Positions 12,461-25,908 of a stretch of DNA of 64,000 nt are shown piece by piece. This DNA is from Adineta vaga (lineage: Eukaryota; Rotifera). The stretch covers positions 12,958,001 through 13,022,000 of the forward strand of contig CP075494.1 of assembly GCA_021613535.1 (NCBI GenBank). The letters are read 5' to 3'. A program made the position numbers and the translations under genes. The notes beneath the pieces are model-generated. The model searched no databases and had not been told where the DNA came from. It saw only the letters and a program-made list of their open reading frames with translations. Each line of letters opens with the position of its first letter. Within the stretch, counting starts at the first letter, position 1.

Positions 12461-14281
12461 ATGAATGGAAATGGTTATACAAATCATCCAACCTCTGTTG
12501 GTATTCTTGCATGTGAACTTTATATTCCATCGCTTTATGTTGAACAATCATCTTTAGAAACATATGATAATGTTTCGAAAGGTAAATATACAATCGGTTT
12601 AGGTCAACAGCGTATAGCAATATGTTCTGATCATGAAGATATTTGTTCATTATGTTTAACTGTTCTTTCACGTTTATTCGAACAAACTGGTGTACATCCT
12701 CAACAAATTGGTCGATTGGATGTCGGAACAGAAACATTAGTTGACAAAGCAAAATCAATAAAAACTGTTTTAATGCAATTATTTACTGAACATGGAAATA
12801 CAGCAGTTGAAGGTGTTGATAATATCAATGCATGTTATGGAGGAACAGCTGCAATATTTAATGCTATTCATTGGATTGAATCAAGTTATTGGGATGGACG
12901 ATATGTAAGTTGACACGAAAACACCTTTCATCTATTGATTTTCCTATATTAGGCTGTTGTTGTCATGGGTGATATTGCTGTTTACGCGAAAGGTAATGCT
13001 CGTCCAACAGGTGGTGCTGGTGCTTGTGCATTATTGATCGGTCCTAATGCACCGATTGTTTTTGAGCCAGGTATGTTTCTGAATAACTTTTGCATCAATA
13101 TATTTCTCGATTGATTTAGGTTGTCGATCAACTTATATGACACATGTTTACGATTTTTATAAACCTGATTTAAGTTCTCCATATCCAGTTGTCGATGGTC
13201 ATTTAAGTGTTCAATGCTATACATCAGCACTTGATACATGCTATGGGCAATATTGTACTAAAACACAAATGAATAGTGAATCTCATTCGAAAACATCATC
13301 ATCGGATGATGTTAATTTATCCACATTTGCTGGTATTGTTTTTCATACACCTTATGTCAAATTGACACAAAAATCACTTGCACGATTGTTTTTCAATGAT
13401 ATTTTACGTGCTTGTTCATATATACCTAGTAGTTTAATTGAAAAATACAAGTAAGATATTAAATTCAAACAGAGAAAAATTTCTTTTAACTTCTACTATC
13501 TATTTTTGGAATTTAGAAATTATGATATTCATTCTTCAGCAAATGATAAAGAACTTGAACGTGATCTTATCGAACAAAGTCGTGAATTATACGAACAAAA
13601 AACCTTACCTGGTCTTTATTTTTCTCAAAATATGGGAAATATGTATACACCATCACTTTATTACAGTTTATTTTCATTTCTTAGCAGGTAGATCAATGAA
13701 TCATTTAAAATCTTTCTTTTCAACTTGTTTTTTTTTCTTCAGTTTATCCAGTGAAGATCAATTGTACGGTCAACGTATTCTTTTATTTTCATATGGTTCT
13801 GGTCTAGCTTCATCAATGTACAGTGTTGTATGTCGTAAAGTACACGATACACGATTTACATTAGAACAAATTCGAAAAAGTATTCAACGAGCTCGACATA
13901 TTCTTGATAAAGAAAGAATCGAAATAGCACCAGAATTAATGGATAAACTCTTATTAGAACGAGAAAAAAATGATCATAAAGGTAAATAAAAATTTTCAAT
14001 TGAGATAAATTAAATAATTATTTGATTATTTTAAGCTCCATTTACACCTGCTCAACCTAATGAAATCTTCAAATCTGGAAATATGTATTTGAAATCAGTT
14101 GATAAGAATTATCGACGTTTTTATGAAAAATTTCTTGGCGAAGATGATTCCACTGCCAAGAAAGAAACAATTCAACAACTTTATGTAAGAGAAAACCTTT
14201 CATATCGTATCTTTTTATTTTGACTTTTTCTTTTAGAATGACTATTTTCAAACACAACAAATCAATGGTGATACACATTGA
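12461..14281 (+). CDS. HMGCS1: hydroxymethylglutaryl-CoA synthase
   Basis: Condenses acetyl-CoA with acetoacetyl-CoA to HMG-CoA, the committed entry into the mevalonate pathway. Seven exons (12461-12904, 12953-13070, 13120-13450, 13517-13687, 13743-13981, 14036-14184, 14237-14281) encode 498 residues, the normal size. Catalytic residues are all present: Glu91 in VGTET, the acyl-accepting Cys125 in NACYGGTAA, and His263 in [15 protein letters not shown]. The [19 protein letters not shown] block is in the penultimate third. There is no obvious mitochondrial presequence (it begins [23 protein letters not shown]), so the cytosolic form is likely. It ends 253 bp from the convergent PSTK gene. I see nothing broken. 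Confidence 0.96.
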
Positions 14282-14533
14282 TGATTGTCTCTCTTCCCGA
14301 TAGTTCACGTCTCACATTTATTCGTTAATATTATTGATACTAATCATTTTTTTGTGAAATAAAATCGATAACTAACATGATTCTAATAATACATAGTTCA
14401 GTTTTGAATAAAATATGAGTAAATCTTCCGTTCCGTTGAAAACATTAACTTGAATGCACATTTAGTCGAGAGTTTTCCGTTCGATTCATGTCAATTATTA
14501 ATAGATAGAATTGATTGAAATGTACGCATTAAA

Positions 14534-15478
14534 TTAACTCTTTTCTTTAAGAAACGATTGAAAGATATCTTCGATATTATCATTGATATTCAAGAGAATG
14601 AATTTTCGTTTAATTAATTCTAGAAATTCTCGTCTACGAGTATTGATCATTTCTGCATATAATTTCTTATCTAATTTGGAATGATCTTCTTGTAAATATT
14701 TTGAAATCAATTTTCGTAATTTTTGATCGAGTTGATAGATGAAATTTTGTTGATTTATTTCTGTTGCTAACCGTCGTTGTTCATCGTTGATATTATCAAT
14801 GATTTGTTCTGGTTCTCGACAAGCTTTTTCAATTTGTTGAAGAATGTTTTGTATATGTTCACTTATTAAACCTCGATCAGTTGTATTAATCAAGAATTCT
14901 TCAGGAAATAATTCATATTTTGAATAAATATTTTCTATTGTAAAATCGGAAACACGTTTGAAAGAGTCTCGTTGTTGATTTCGTTGATATGCAATAGAAA
15001 AATTCGAATAAAGATGAATAATTAAAAAGCCAATATGAGCTCGTTGAGCAATCTGACGATAACGCTGACGCATACTTGAATAGTAAAAATTATCCTCAAT
15101 AAAAAGAAGACTTTCCGATTGTAAATATTCGAATGATTGAGAAAGACGATGAGAAATTTGCGAAGAATATTTCAGATGTTCGGAAAGGTGTTTTTCCGAT
15201 TTTGAATGAATTATTCTTTCGATTTCATCAGCAATTAATGATCGATAAGCTTTCCAATTCGATTCATTTTCTATAATATCATTTTCATATCCGGAAAATA
15301 ATTCATCAAAAGAAAGAAATACATGTTTGATTTGTTTGATTCTAGTTTTCAATAACTTTTTCACACAAAGATATTGTAGATTGAAATTTTGATCATTTAA
15401 TATCAATCGAAGAATTTGTACAAGTGTAGTTTTTAAACATGCAGGTGGTCCACAGATTAAAACTATACATTTAATCAT
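14534..15478 (-). CDS. PSTK: L-seryl-tRNA(Sec) kinase (PSTK-like)
   Basis: P-loop kinase that phosphorylates Ser-tRNA(Sec) on the way to selenocysteine (family knowledge). Intronless, 314 residues. Seen: N-terminal P-loop region MIKCIVLICGPPACLKTTL; FLSFDELF (PSTK has FDDL at this place); the distinctive FIEDNFYYSSMRQRYRQIA block (~residues 127-145); and IIHLYSNFSIAYQRNQQR, matching the family's catalytic/lid region. The C-terminal ~100 residues are charged and helical. Odd: Walker A reads GPPACLKT, with Leu where GxxxxGK[ST] has its second Gly. The lysine and threonine remain. An animal PSTK implies selenoprotein synthesis. The ATG faces that of the ankyrin gene across 172 bp, so they may share a bidirectional promoter. 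Confidence 0.82.
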   Translation of the reverse strand: MIKCIVLICGPPACLKTTLVQILRLILNDQNFNLQYLCVKKLLKTRIKQIKHVFLSFDELFSGYENDIIENESNWKAYRSLIADEIERIIHSKSEKHLSEHLKYSSQISHRLSQSFEYLQSESLLFIEDNFYYSSMRQRYRQIAQRAHIGFLIIHLYSNFSIAYQRNQQRDSFKRVSDFTIENIYSKYELFPEEFLINTTDRGLISEHIQNILQQIEKACREPEQIIDNINDEQRRLATEINQQNFIYQLDQKLRKLISKYLQEDHSKLDKKLYAEMINTRRREFLELIKRKFILLNINDNIEDIFQSFLKEKS

Positions 15479-15650
15479 AAGTATCTACAAGAATAAGTAT
15501 TCTTCATTTTCTTCTTTTTTTTTTATTTACATAACATTTCTCGCCTCTTTCTCTCCCTCTCAGAACGAATAGAAAGAAGTATCGTTGCTTAGAAAACAAA
15601 AACGAGTGAGATCTTGTTGTTGTTTTGTCACAATTTGATTTTAACGTTTA

Positions 15651-16964
15651 ATGGACGACACCGACGATTTCGACAAACCAATTGTCGAAGCAAAAGATGA
15701 TGCGACATTATATCTCGATTGTGTTCGATTACTTGAAAGTGGACAAGTACGACGATTTGAAAATGCCGTCGCAAACTTTGATATCGTTCAATATGAATTA
15801 AACGATGGACCAAGTAAATCACTTCTTTTCTATGCTATCGAACGTGATGATCAAGTTTTAACAAAGCTCCTATTGGATATGGAAGTTCCATTGGATAAAG
15901 AATATTCAGTAAGTTAAAACGAATGTGATTTTTCAAACAGTTTAGAAGTATTATATGTTTACTTAGTAAATAGTTTCCAAGGACAATTTCAAGTAGAAGA
16001 AGAAAGGATTTCTTTCATAGTAAAATAGTATCTAATTAAAATCGATGAGAAATATGATGCTCTCTAATTGTTGAAACATAAGAAATGTTTTCAAGGTTAT
16101 TTCTATTTTTCATGAAGAGAAACAGAAGATAATTTTTTAACTAAGATTATGGTACCTGTATCAGCATCACCAACAGCTGAACTTGTTCAAAAAACTTTAA
16201 ATGCTTATAATCTTGCTCGAGAATTACATCATGATGATATTGCGGATTTAATTTATCGTCATCAAAATCTTTCACCCTATGATCAACGATTCTTTCGTGT
16301 ACTTCAATTAAATGATGTACGTCGTTGTGATACATTTATTCATCGATTACAAAATGAAAAACGACAATATGATTTAGCAACAAAAGGCTTATTCTTAGCA
16401 GCGCAATTAGGTTCTGTACGTTTATTGGATTATTTCTTATCACGTTGGAAAATTAATGTTGATATTGAACAAAAACAAGAAGATGGTCATTCCATATCTG
16501 CTCTATTAACAGCGATAACACATAAACAAAATGAAGCTGCAAAATTTCTTCTATTTCGTGATGCAAATCCAAATGTCAAAGGTCAGTATGGAAATGCACT
16601 AGTTACAGCTCTTCATTATGAATCTCAAAATGATCTTTTGGCTTTATTACTTGATAAAAATGCTGATTTAACTACTCGACATCCGGATTATCCGAAATTA
16701 TCTTTAAGAGAATATTGTGTTCTAACAAATCGTGTCAAAGCAAAAACAGAACTCGATGCGTATATAAAACGATTAGTCATTAGTGGAAACTATCAACGAT
16801 TAAAATGGCTTGTCGATCATGGTTATCAATATATTAATATTCAAATTAATCCCAAACGAAATGCAAAACAATTGGCAAAAGAAAGATATTTCGATAAGAT
16901 CGTCAAATTAATTGATGATGTTGAAAATACACAAATGAAAACGAGAATTAAGATGAATTTTTAA
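15651..16964 (+). CDS. ankyrin-repeat-like protein, unknown role
   Basis: Two exons (15651-15908 and 16146-16964) joined in phase 0 give 358 residues. The protein is helical with degenerate ankyrin-type repeats: SLLFYAIERDDQVLTKLLLDME (~56-77), then KGLFLAAQLGSVRLLDYFLS, SALLTAITHKQNEAAKFLLFRDANPN and NALVTALHYESQNDLLALLLDKNADL. A further possible repeat (LVDHGYQYINIQINPKRNAKQLAKE) lies near the C-terminus. The N-terminus is acidic. No catalytic motif, membrane segment or signal peptide is evident. A protein-interaction role is inferred from the repeats alone. Start is the first ATG after the shared 172-bp intergenic region with PSTK. Confidence 0.8.
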
Positions 16965-17392
16965 AAATAATTTATCATTGCCTTCTTCTTCTTTATTTTC
17001 AAATAAATAATCGATGTTTAAAGGTCGCAAAGGACATTATGATATGAAAGGATATATTTTCCTCGGTAATTATGGCTTCGATTAGTAGGAAGAACAATAT
17101 TTTATCTAGACTTTTCTTTCTAAAGTGAGTTAATAGATTTCCGGAGGGAAAAAATCTACTTTCTTTTTGCAGAAGATCAAAATCTATCTCGAAAAAAATG
17201 CTTAGGAACTGCCTTAGTATTAATCAAGATTCTAACAAAAGACTTCCAAAGGACATTTAATTATCAAACAACTCTTCTAATAATAGAGTTCGTTATCGCG
17301 AGATAATACATTCTGTTTCCTTTTCTAAGAAAAACTCAAGAAAACTCGATTCCATATCAAATTTATTAATAATAACAGGAAAAAAAACAAGA
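16965..17392. other. spacer between convergent genes
   Basis: 428 bp between the ankyrin gene stop and the POLR1D-like gene stop on the opposite strand. It contains AATAAA-type signals (near 17003) and no coding potential that I can support; it probably holds both 3' UTRs. Confidence 0.5.
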
Positions 17393-17773
17393 TTATTTTG
17401 AATTTTTGGCTCGTTTTGATGATCTTTCATCATGATGATGATGGTCTCTTTGTTTTCTCGATGATGATGATGATGATGAGGATGGTGGTGGTGAACGTGA
17501 TCGTTTTCTTTCCATTGTTGATCGATTTCGTTGTTGTTTATCTTGTTCATTTTTATGAATATTATGTACAGCATTGGAAATTAATGTGTTTCGTAGAAAT
17601 TTTCTATTTGTAACTAATTTTGGTTTTTGCCATCCAAGTGCACCTTGAGTTTCGGCACGAATTTTATTTCTTTTTGCTTCTTCAAGTAACATTTGACGTG
17701 CTAATCGATCCATTTCATCATCTTGATTATTTGTAGTTAATGATTTGTCATCATTTTTGTCGAATGTAGACAT
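17393..17773 (-). CDS. POLR1D isoform 2-like protein
   Basis: 126-residue basic protein. The central block QMLLEEAKRNKIRAETQG with LGWQKP and NRKFLRNTL closely parallels the unusual second isoform of human POLR1D (EELLKEAKRGKTRAET, GPMGW, NKRFLINTI), which is unrelated to the RNA polymerase I/III subunit itself. The C-terminus is Ser/Arg/His-rich (RSRSPPPSSSSSSSS, then HHHH), suggesting a nuclear, SR-like protein. The start is the ATG placed directly after a TTTTCTTCTTTTCAG acceptor, rather than an ATG ten codons upstream within the presumed intron or outron. It lies 230 bp downstream of calcineurin A on the same strand. The function is not established in the family as far as I know. Confidence 0.75.
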   Translation of the reverse strand: MSTFDKNDDKSLTTNNQDDEMDRLARQMLLEEAKRNKIRAETQGALGWQKPKLVTNRKFLRNTLISNAVHNIHKNEQDKQQRNRSTMERKRSRSPPPSSSSSSSSRKQRDHHHHDERSSKRAKNSK

Positions 17774-18003
17774 CTGAAAAGAAGAAAATGTCAAACAATT
17801 CACACAATTGATATTTTCTTCTCAAAGGTTAATGATCGATGTTGTCAAAGGTTAAATGAATATTAATAGAGATCACTTTTCAACAGCTGTTTGATTTCTT
17901 TTCAATTTTATTATTATTGTTATTAGTAGTAGTGGTAGTAGTAGTAATATTATTTATATACAAAAGAAAAGAACAACGAACAACAATGAAATTAAACAAA
18001 TAG

Positions 18004-21168
<3,165 letters not shown>

Positions 21169-24100
21169 TATTCATGAATCATGTGTAATTGAATTAGAAC
21201 TAGAAATAAAAATTAAAAAAGTACGTATAAAAAAGGAAGCATTGTAATTATTAATTATTGTCGGTGTCATTTTTCGATTGTCTGATTCGATCTTTCTAAT
21301 TAGATAGCTTTATAGTCGAACGTTGACATTTATTACAAGTAAACGACGCGGTTTTTATTTCTTCTCTGTTTCTCGTTTTTCGAACCTGAGCTATAATATG
21401 TCATCGAAGAAAAAGAAAGACGATAATTGATGAGAAAAGAATGATCGAGTAGATGCCATTTGACATATTCGACATGCTCGAATCGATTTGGTTTTTTAAT
21501 AAATGTTTTGTTTTTCCGTCTTTATTTTATACCTTGCTATTCATTGAAGAAAACAAGTTGATCTATATACATCACTATTAATATATATATATCGAACTCG
21601 ACGGAAAAAGAAAGAAGAGAGAAAAAATATTCTTAGAAATGGAAACTAGACACAATAGAGATAGGGCAAGATACATTTTCTGTTGCAGTAGAAACGAGTG
21701 TCAGAAGAAGAAAAAACGAGATAGAAACGCGTAGGTACAAATTGCGTATGGACAACGAATAATACATGCACTAAACACATACGCAGAAAGAAATTTTCTT
21801 TCTATCGCCGTTTATATCAGATCAGAATTGATTACGAAGGAGGGATGCTACGATGATAGTTACAGAAGAAGCATAGGTTTTCTTCTCCATATGTTCGCTC
21901 TCTCTTTCTCTCTGCTTGTTCGCTCGTGTGCTTATATACAGCAAAGTTGATCGGCCAAATAACACATACATGCGATGGATGCGACCATCACTATAACCAT
22001 TCTGTTACTCGTATTCGTCGAGATTTTCCCTTGTTCGCTTGCTTGCGGGAAACCTAGTGCATTTTCTTCCGCTTTTTCTTCTTCTTTTTTTCTTCGCTTT
22101 TCTTTTCTTTTCTCTTTTTCTGATGTTGTAGCTTTACCGTCTGTCTTCTGCATTAACAATTAGTGTTAGACGAGAGAAGATTTTTCTTCTTCTTTCTCGC
22201 TTTTTTCTCTCGTTTTTCCTTTTTCTCTCCACTACTACTACTACTGCTACTACGATTACTATATACAGACATCTGTGCGTCATCGTACTGCACATAATTG
22301 AGCAAAAAGAGAATTATAGCGGGATGTGGAAGCGTTCGTTCTGCTTGAGATGGAAGAAAAAATGTCTGACAACAGTCTCTTCTCTCTCATCGATGTGTTG
22401 CTAGAAGTGTTTTCAAGTTTAGATTTTTCTCTCTCATTCTCGAATTGACGAACAGACGGCGACATTTTCAATCAAACTCGTTCGTACGCTACGAAGACAT
22501 ATGCATTCTCTGTTCGAAGCTACGCGATCAGTAAAAGGGATTATGACACTCGAGCAAAACGTGTATTGGTTAATAAAAAAAAATTTCACAGATAGATAGA
22601 TAATGATGGAAACTTCATGTTTTTCTTTTCTCTCCTCGTAAATTCGCTCGAGGCTAAATTGCTACTCGAAGACATACTGAAGAGACAAAAGAAGCAGAGT
22701 GATGAGAATGATGGTGTGTGTATGTGTGTGCTTTTGATCGTAACTAAGAAGCGAACTAAAGCAATTAGGTTTGATGTCAACACACACGCACATATATTCG
22801 TTTGTTTAGATCTAACTATTATGAAGAAAAATGAACAAAAATTATATCATCCTTTAGTTATGTTTGTTTAACAAAAGAAAATTGAATATTATTACTTGTA
22901 TTTTCATTGAAAACTTTTGAATTGATCAATAATTGTTTGTAAATCATTTTGATTCTGTTAGAGAACAATATATTACTGATAATCTTTGTTTTGTTTTGCA
23001 TGATAAAAAAAAAGATCTGTTAAAAAACGAACAAGATGAAGAGGAAAAGGAAGGAAATGTAGATGTAGGTATGAACTGCTCTTTATTTTCCATTTTTAAT
23101 GGTTGTTTTCTTCATCCATTCGTTTCTATCAAGAAGTATTTCCAGAGGTCGCTCGTGTTTGAAAAAAAATTACTGTTTCTCATTACAAGCATCTGAGGCG
23201 TTTTTTTCTCTCCATGTGATTGATGTCTTCTAACCATAATTTAACATCCGATTGTTAGAAGATGTTTCTATCGGATGATTAGATAAATGATCGCGACAGA
23301 AGCAAATAAGATCAAGACATCAAAACAGAAAAAGGATGGATATTTGCATATATTGGAATTAAATCACAAGAACAGCTTTCCGAAAGTCCTTAGAAACTTT
23401 CGATATTTAACACTTAACAACATTTTTCAGAGATCGCTTTGGAAGATTCAATCTCCGTCGAGAAAACATTACTTAAATGAGTTTTTCCTAAATTATTATG
23501 GAATAAACCAATATAATTAGATTGCGTGTGACGCTATTGAACCATTCTCTTTTTTTTTTCATTAGAATTGTGATTCAAAAAGGAAATTTGCTCGTCTCAT
23601 AATATACCTTTCTTCCAAAAACTCAAGGTTTTCTATGACAATTAATCTCATTGTCGGAATTCGCAATATGGTGAATTCTATCCGTTCTATCAGTAGTTTT
23701 CAAATATAAATATATGAAGAAACGGAGTTTATTGACTTCTCTAAGCTCATATAACATTAGCCTACTGTCAAATAATTGTCTCCGATTACACATCCGGAGC
23801 AGCATTCTATGTTAATATTACTGATTTCTCATGAATTTCCAGTAAACAAAAATAATCTGAACAGATTCTACATTTTTATGAAAACTATTCAAATACAAAA
23901 GTGAAAATTTCTTATACTGTATATGAATAAATAATTCGGAAGTCATAGAGTCTATGTGAGAGAGCTCAAAATAATCTCAACTATTCCTGTATATTTCTTT
24001 TTATAATCTTTTGAATTTATTCAATTTTCTTTGAACTTATTGGACCATAGAAGATGAATAATGATCAAAACACTGCTCGATAACAATCAAGGGTCGTTTG

Positions 24101-24793
24101 TATTCATCGACAAAACAGTCATGATATGATGTCTTTCATTAGCATTCACACATCACTAAATATAACTTTCTTAATTATTCTTTTTCCTGGAACTTTGTAC
24201 TTCAGTTGGATTGTGATCTCACCTATGGTTGATAAGATCTACAAAGAATATATCATTTCGGTTCAACTCCGATTGATTTCATTTGAATAGAGCAGAATAG
24301 CAGATCAATGTGTTTTAACAGTATGAAATACCATCTTATATTGATTGATAGCTCTGTCAACAAATCTGTTATCTAAAATTGAAACGTTGTTCGTAAAAAT
24401 TAGTTTAAGTCTCCTCTCAACCATTATCAAGCATGAGTTCACATCCCATTGATTAGCAATACTTTTATTTTCTCTTCTGCATATATTTCTCATATAAAAA
24501 TTCAACTACCGTAGAGTTAATTACTATTTTCATAGTTCGCAGAGATTCAATCATTGAATCACGATTAAGCATCGTTTATATTCAGTAAAGGGCAAACAAG
24601 GACAAGAAGACAAAAGAAAAAAAACTACATCTAATTTTCATCCATATGGTTCGTTGTTGTTTGTCTAGCGTTTTCTGTACCAATTAGTAACAATGATCAA
24701 ACTTATTTTCTGTCTATCAGCTTGGATAGCACGACATTAGTACTAAATATCAATCAAAAACCATCATCATCATCATCATCTTCATCATTGGCT
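21169..24793. other. long intergenic region upstream of calcineurin A
   Basis: 3.6 kb with no supportable gene. 21.2-22.6 kb is rich in pyrimidine/purine tracts (for example about 22155-22245), consistent with promoter and 5' leader DNA of calcineurin A. Open frames up to 88 codons on both strands are low-complexity (Ser/Phe/Lys/Glu) and lack splice support. 22.9-24.6 kb is plain AT-rich DNA. No tRNA-like or repeat structure was recognised. Confidence 0.5.
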
Positions 24794-25162
24794 ATGCGGT
24801 CATTTTTGTTTGGACTATTGTCTCTACTTATACTTTCATATTGGGCTCATCTTTTCGTAACTAGTAAATTCGATTCCAATGATTTAGGAACAATGGTTAT
24901 CGACAAGAGATCTATCAGTACTGGTATATGTGAATGTCGATGTTGTCTTTTACATGGTGCTGTGTGTGAATCGACGATTCGATATGAATTATCTTTTAAA
25001 AATGATTTTTCTTGCGATCAATGTACGAATGAATTTTGTACACTGAATACAAATCAAACATTAGCATGTGAAACAATGTATTCGATGAAAGCCAATTGTT
25101 TTTATTATACACCTCGTGAGAAAGCATCTGCATTCGTGAGTATTCGACCCATTTTACAATGA
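24794..25162 (+). CDS. small membrane/secreted Cys-rich protein
   Basis: Family not recognised. From the first ATG in frame the product is 122 residues: an N-terminal hydrophobic stretch MRSFLFGLLSLLILSYWAHLF that would act as a signal peptide or type II anchor, then an ectodomain with about ten cysteines (CECRCC, CESTI, CDQCTNEFC, ACETM, NCFYY) and an NQT sequon. Clustered cysteines on the exterior side suggest a disulfide-bonded extracellular module. The reading frame is open further upstream through a (TCA)n-encoded Ser run to an AG at 24719-24720, so an unseen upstream exon could add residues. The flanking poly-Ser makes the true start uncertain. Confidence that it is a gene comes from the Cys pattern and N-terminal hydrophobic segment only. 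Confidence 0.5.
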   Translation: MRSFLFGLLSLLILSYWAHLFVTSKFDSNDLGTMVIDKRSISTGICECRCCLLHGAVCESTIRYELSFKNDFSCDQCTNEFCTLNTNQTLACETMYSMKANCFYYTPREKASAFVSIRPILQ

Positions 25163-25908
25163 AGTTGTTGTTTTTTTTATCTTATAAAAATATTTTTCGA
25201 CAAAAAATAAATAGAAAGGAAAAATTATAAATCGCTGTTTTTCATTAGTTGAAACAACAAAATCAGTGAAATGACGCGTTGTTGTTTAGTTCACTGCTAA
25301 TGAAGAGGCGTGGTTTTGCTCTACTCATGTTTTTCTTTCATAGTAAAATCAAAAAAAAAACAAATAAACATGACATCAATGGTTACTATGTGGAAATTTA
25401 TATTGAGTATTGATGATGAAATATCTTGTGATTCACTCAGTCAGCTTTGCATCATGTCTTTAGAAGGGAAGAAAAATAAGGGAAAAAAAGAGAATACAGA
25501 ACAGTGATGAGTCATTGACTATATATGCTTTATGAATAAAAATTGCCAACGCGGCACAGAGAAACGCAACTATACATTGTAGACGAGACACGTCATCACT
25601 TGCTGACGACTGCTATATTCGATCGACACTGCTCATTTCAAACTGCTTTTTCTTCTTGATTATATATAAGGTAAGTTTTGTATCAAAACTCTAAAATCTG
25701 ATCGCTAATTAAAACCAAATGTCAATAAAGAAAAAAGGCATATAGACCGAATAATTTCATGAATGGATGCTTGAAAAAAAAAGGGAACGAACTTGCGAAA
25801 TCATAGATATCAGTCATCTGCCTTTCATGTACTCATAAGCATGAGTCACATATTTGTCTATAAATTTACATGGGCTTTCGTTTTTAAGGCGCATTATAGC
25901 AAATCAAA
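25163..25908. other. promoter/5' leader region of the CREB3-like gene
   Basis: No convincing coding sequence. The right half looks regulatory: ACACGTCAT (see separate entry), a TGACGA element at about 25603, a TATATATAAG at ~25660-25670 followed at once by a GTAAGT donor (25671). The last item would suit a short non-coding first exon spliced toward the CREB3-like ATG. Confidence 0.5.
25588..25596 (-). promoter_or_regulatory. UPRE/CRE-like element ACACGTCAT
   Basis: On the minus strand this reads ATGACGTGT, containing the TGACGTG core of unfolded-protein response elements and of CREB3/ATF6-class binding sites. It lies ~310 bp upstream of the CREB3-like ATG and ~80 bp upstream of a possible leader-exon donor. 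Autoregulation is an inference; a 9-bp match could be chance. Confidence 0.35.

Noticed and set aside
13438-13989. 183-codon frame overlapping HMG-CoA synthase exons 3-5
   Set aside because: It reads through introns; only its later part is in the true frame. The spliced model keeps the enzyme motifs.
15628-16335. Minus-strand frames opposite the ankyrin gene
   Set aside because: Antisense shadows; the plus strand has conserved repeats and a proper splice junction.
21975-22163. 62-codon frame with a signal-peptide-like start
   Set aside because: The hydrophobic start is followed by Ser/Phe runs from TTC/TCT simple sequence; no conservation evidence. Probably chance.
24240-24290. Possible tRNA T-arm (GGTTCAACTCC)
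   Set aside because: No matching acceptor, D or anticodon stems around it, and the T-stem itself pairs poorly.
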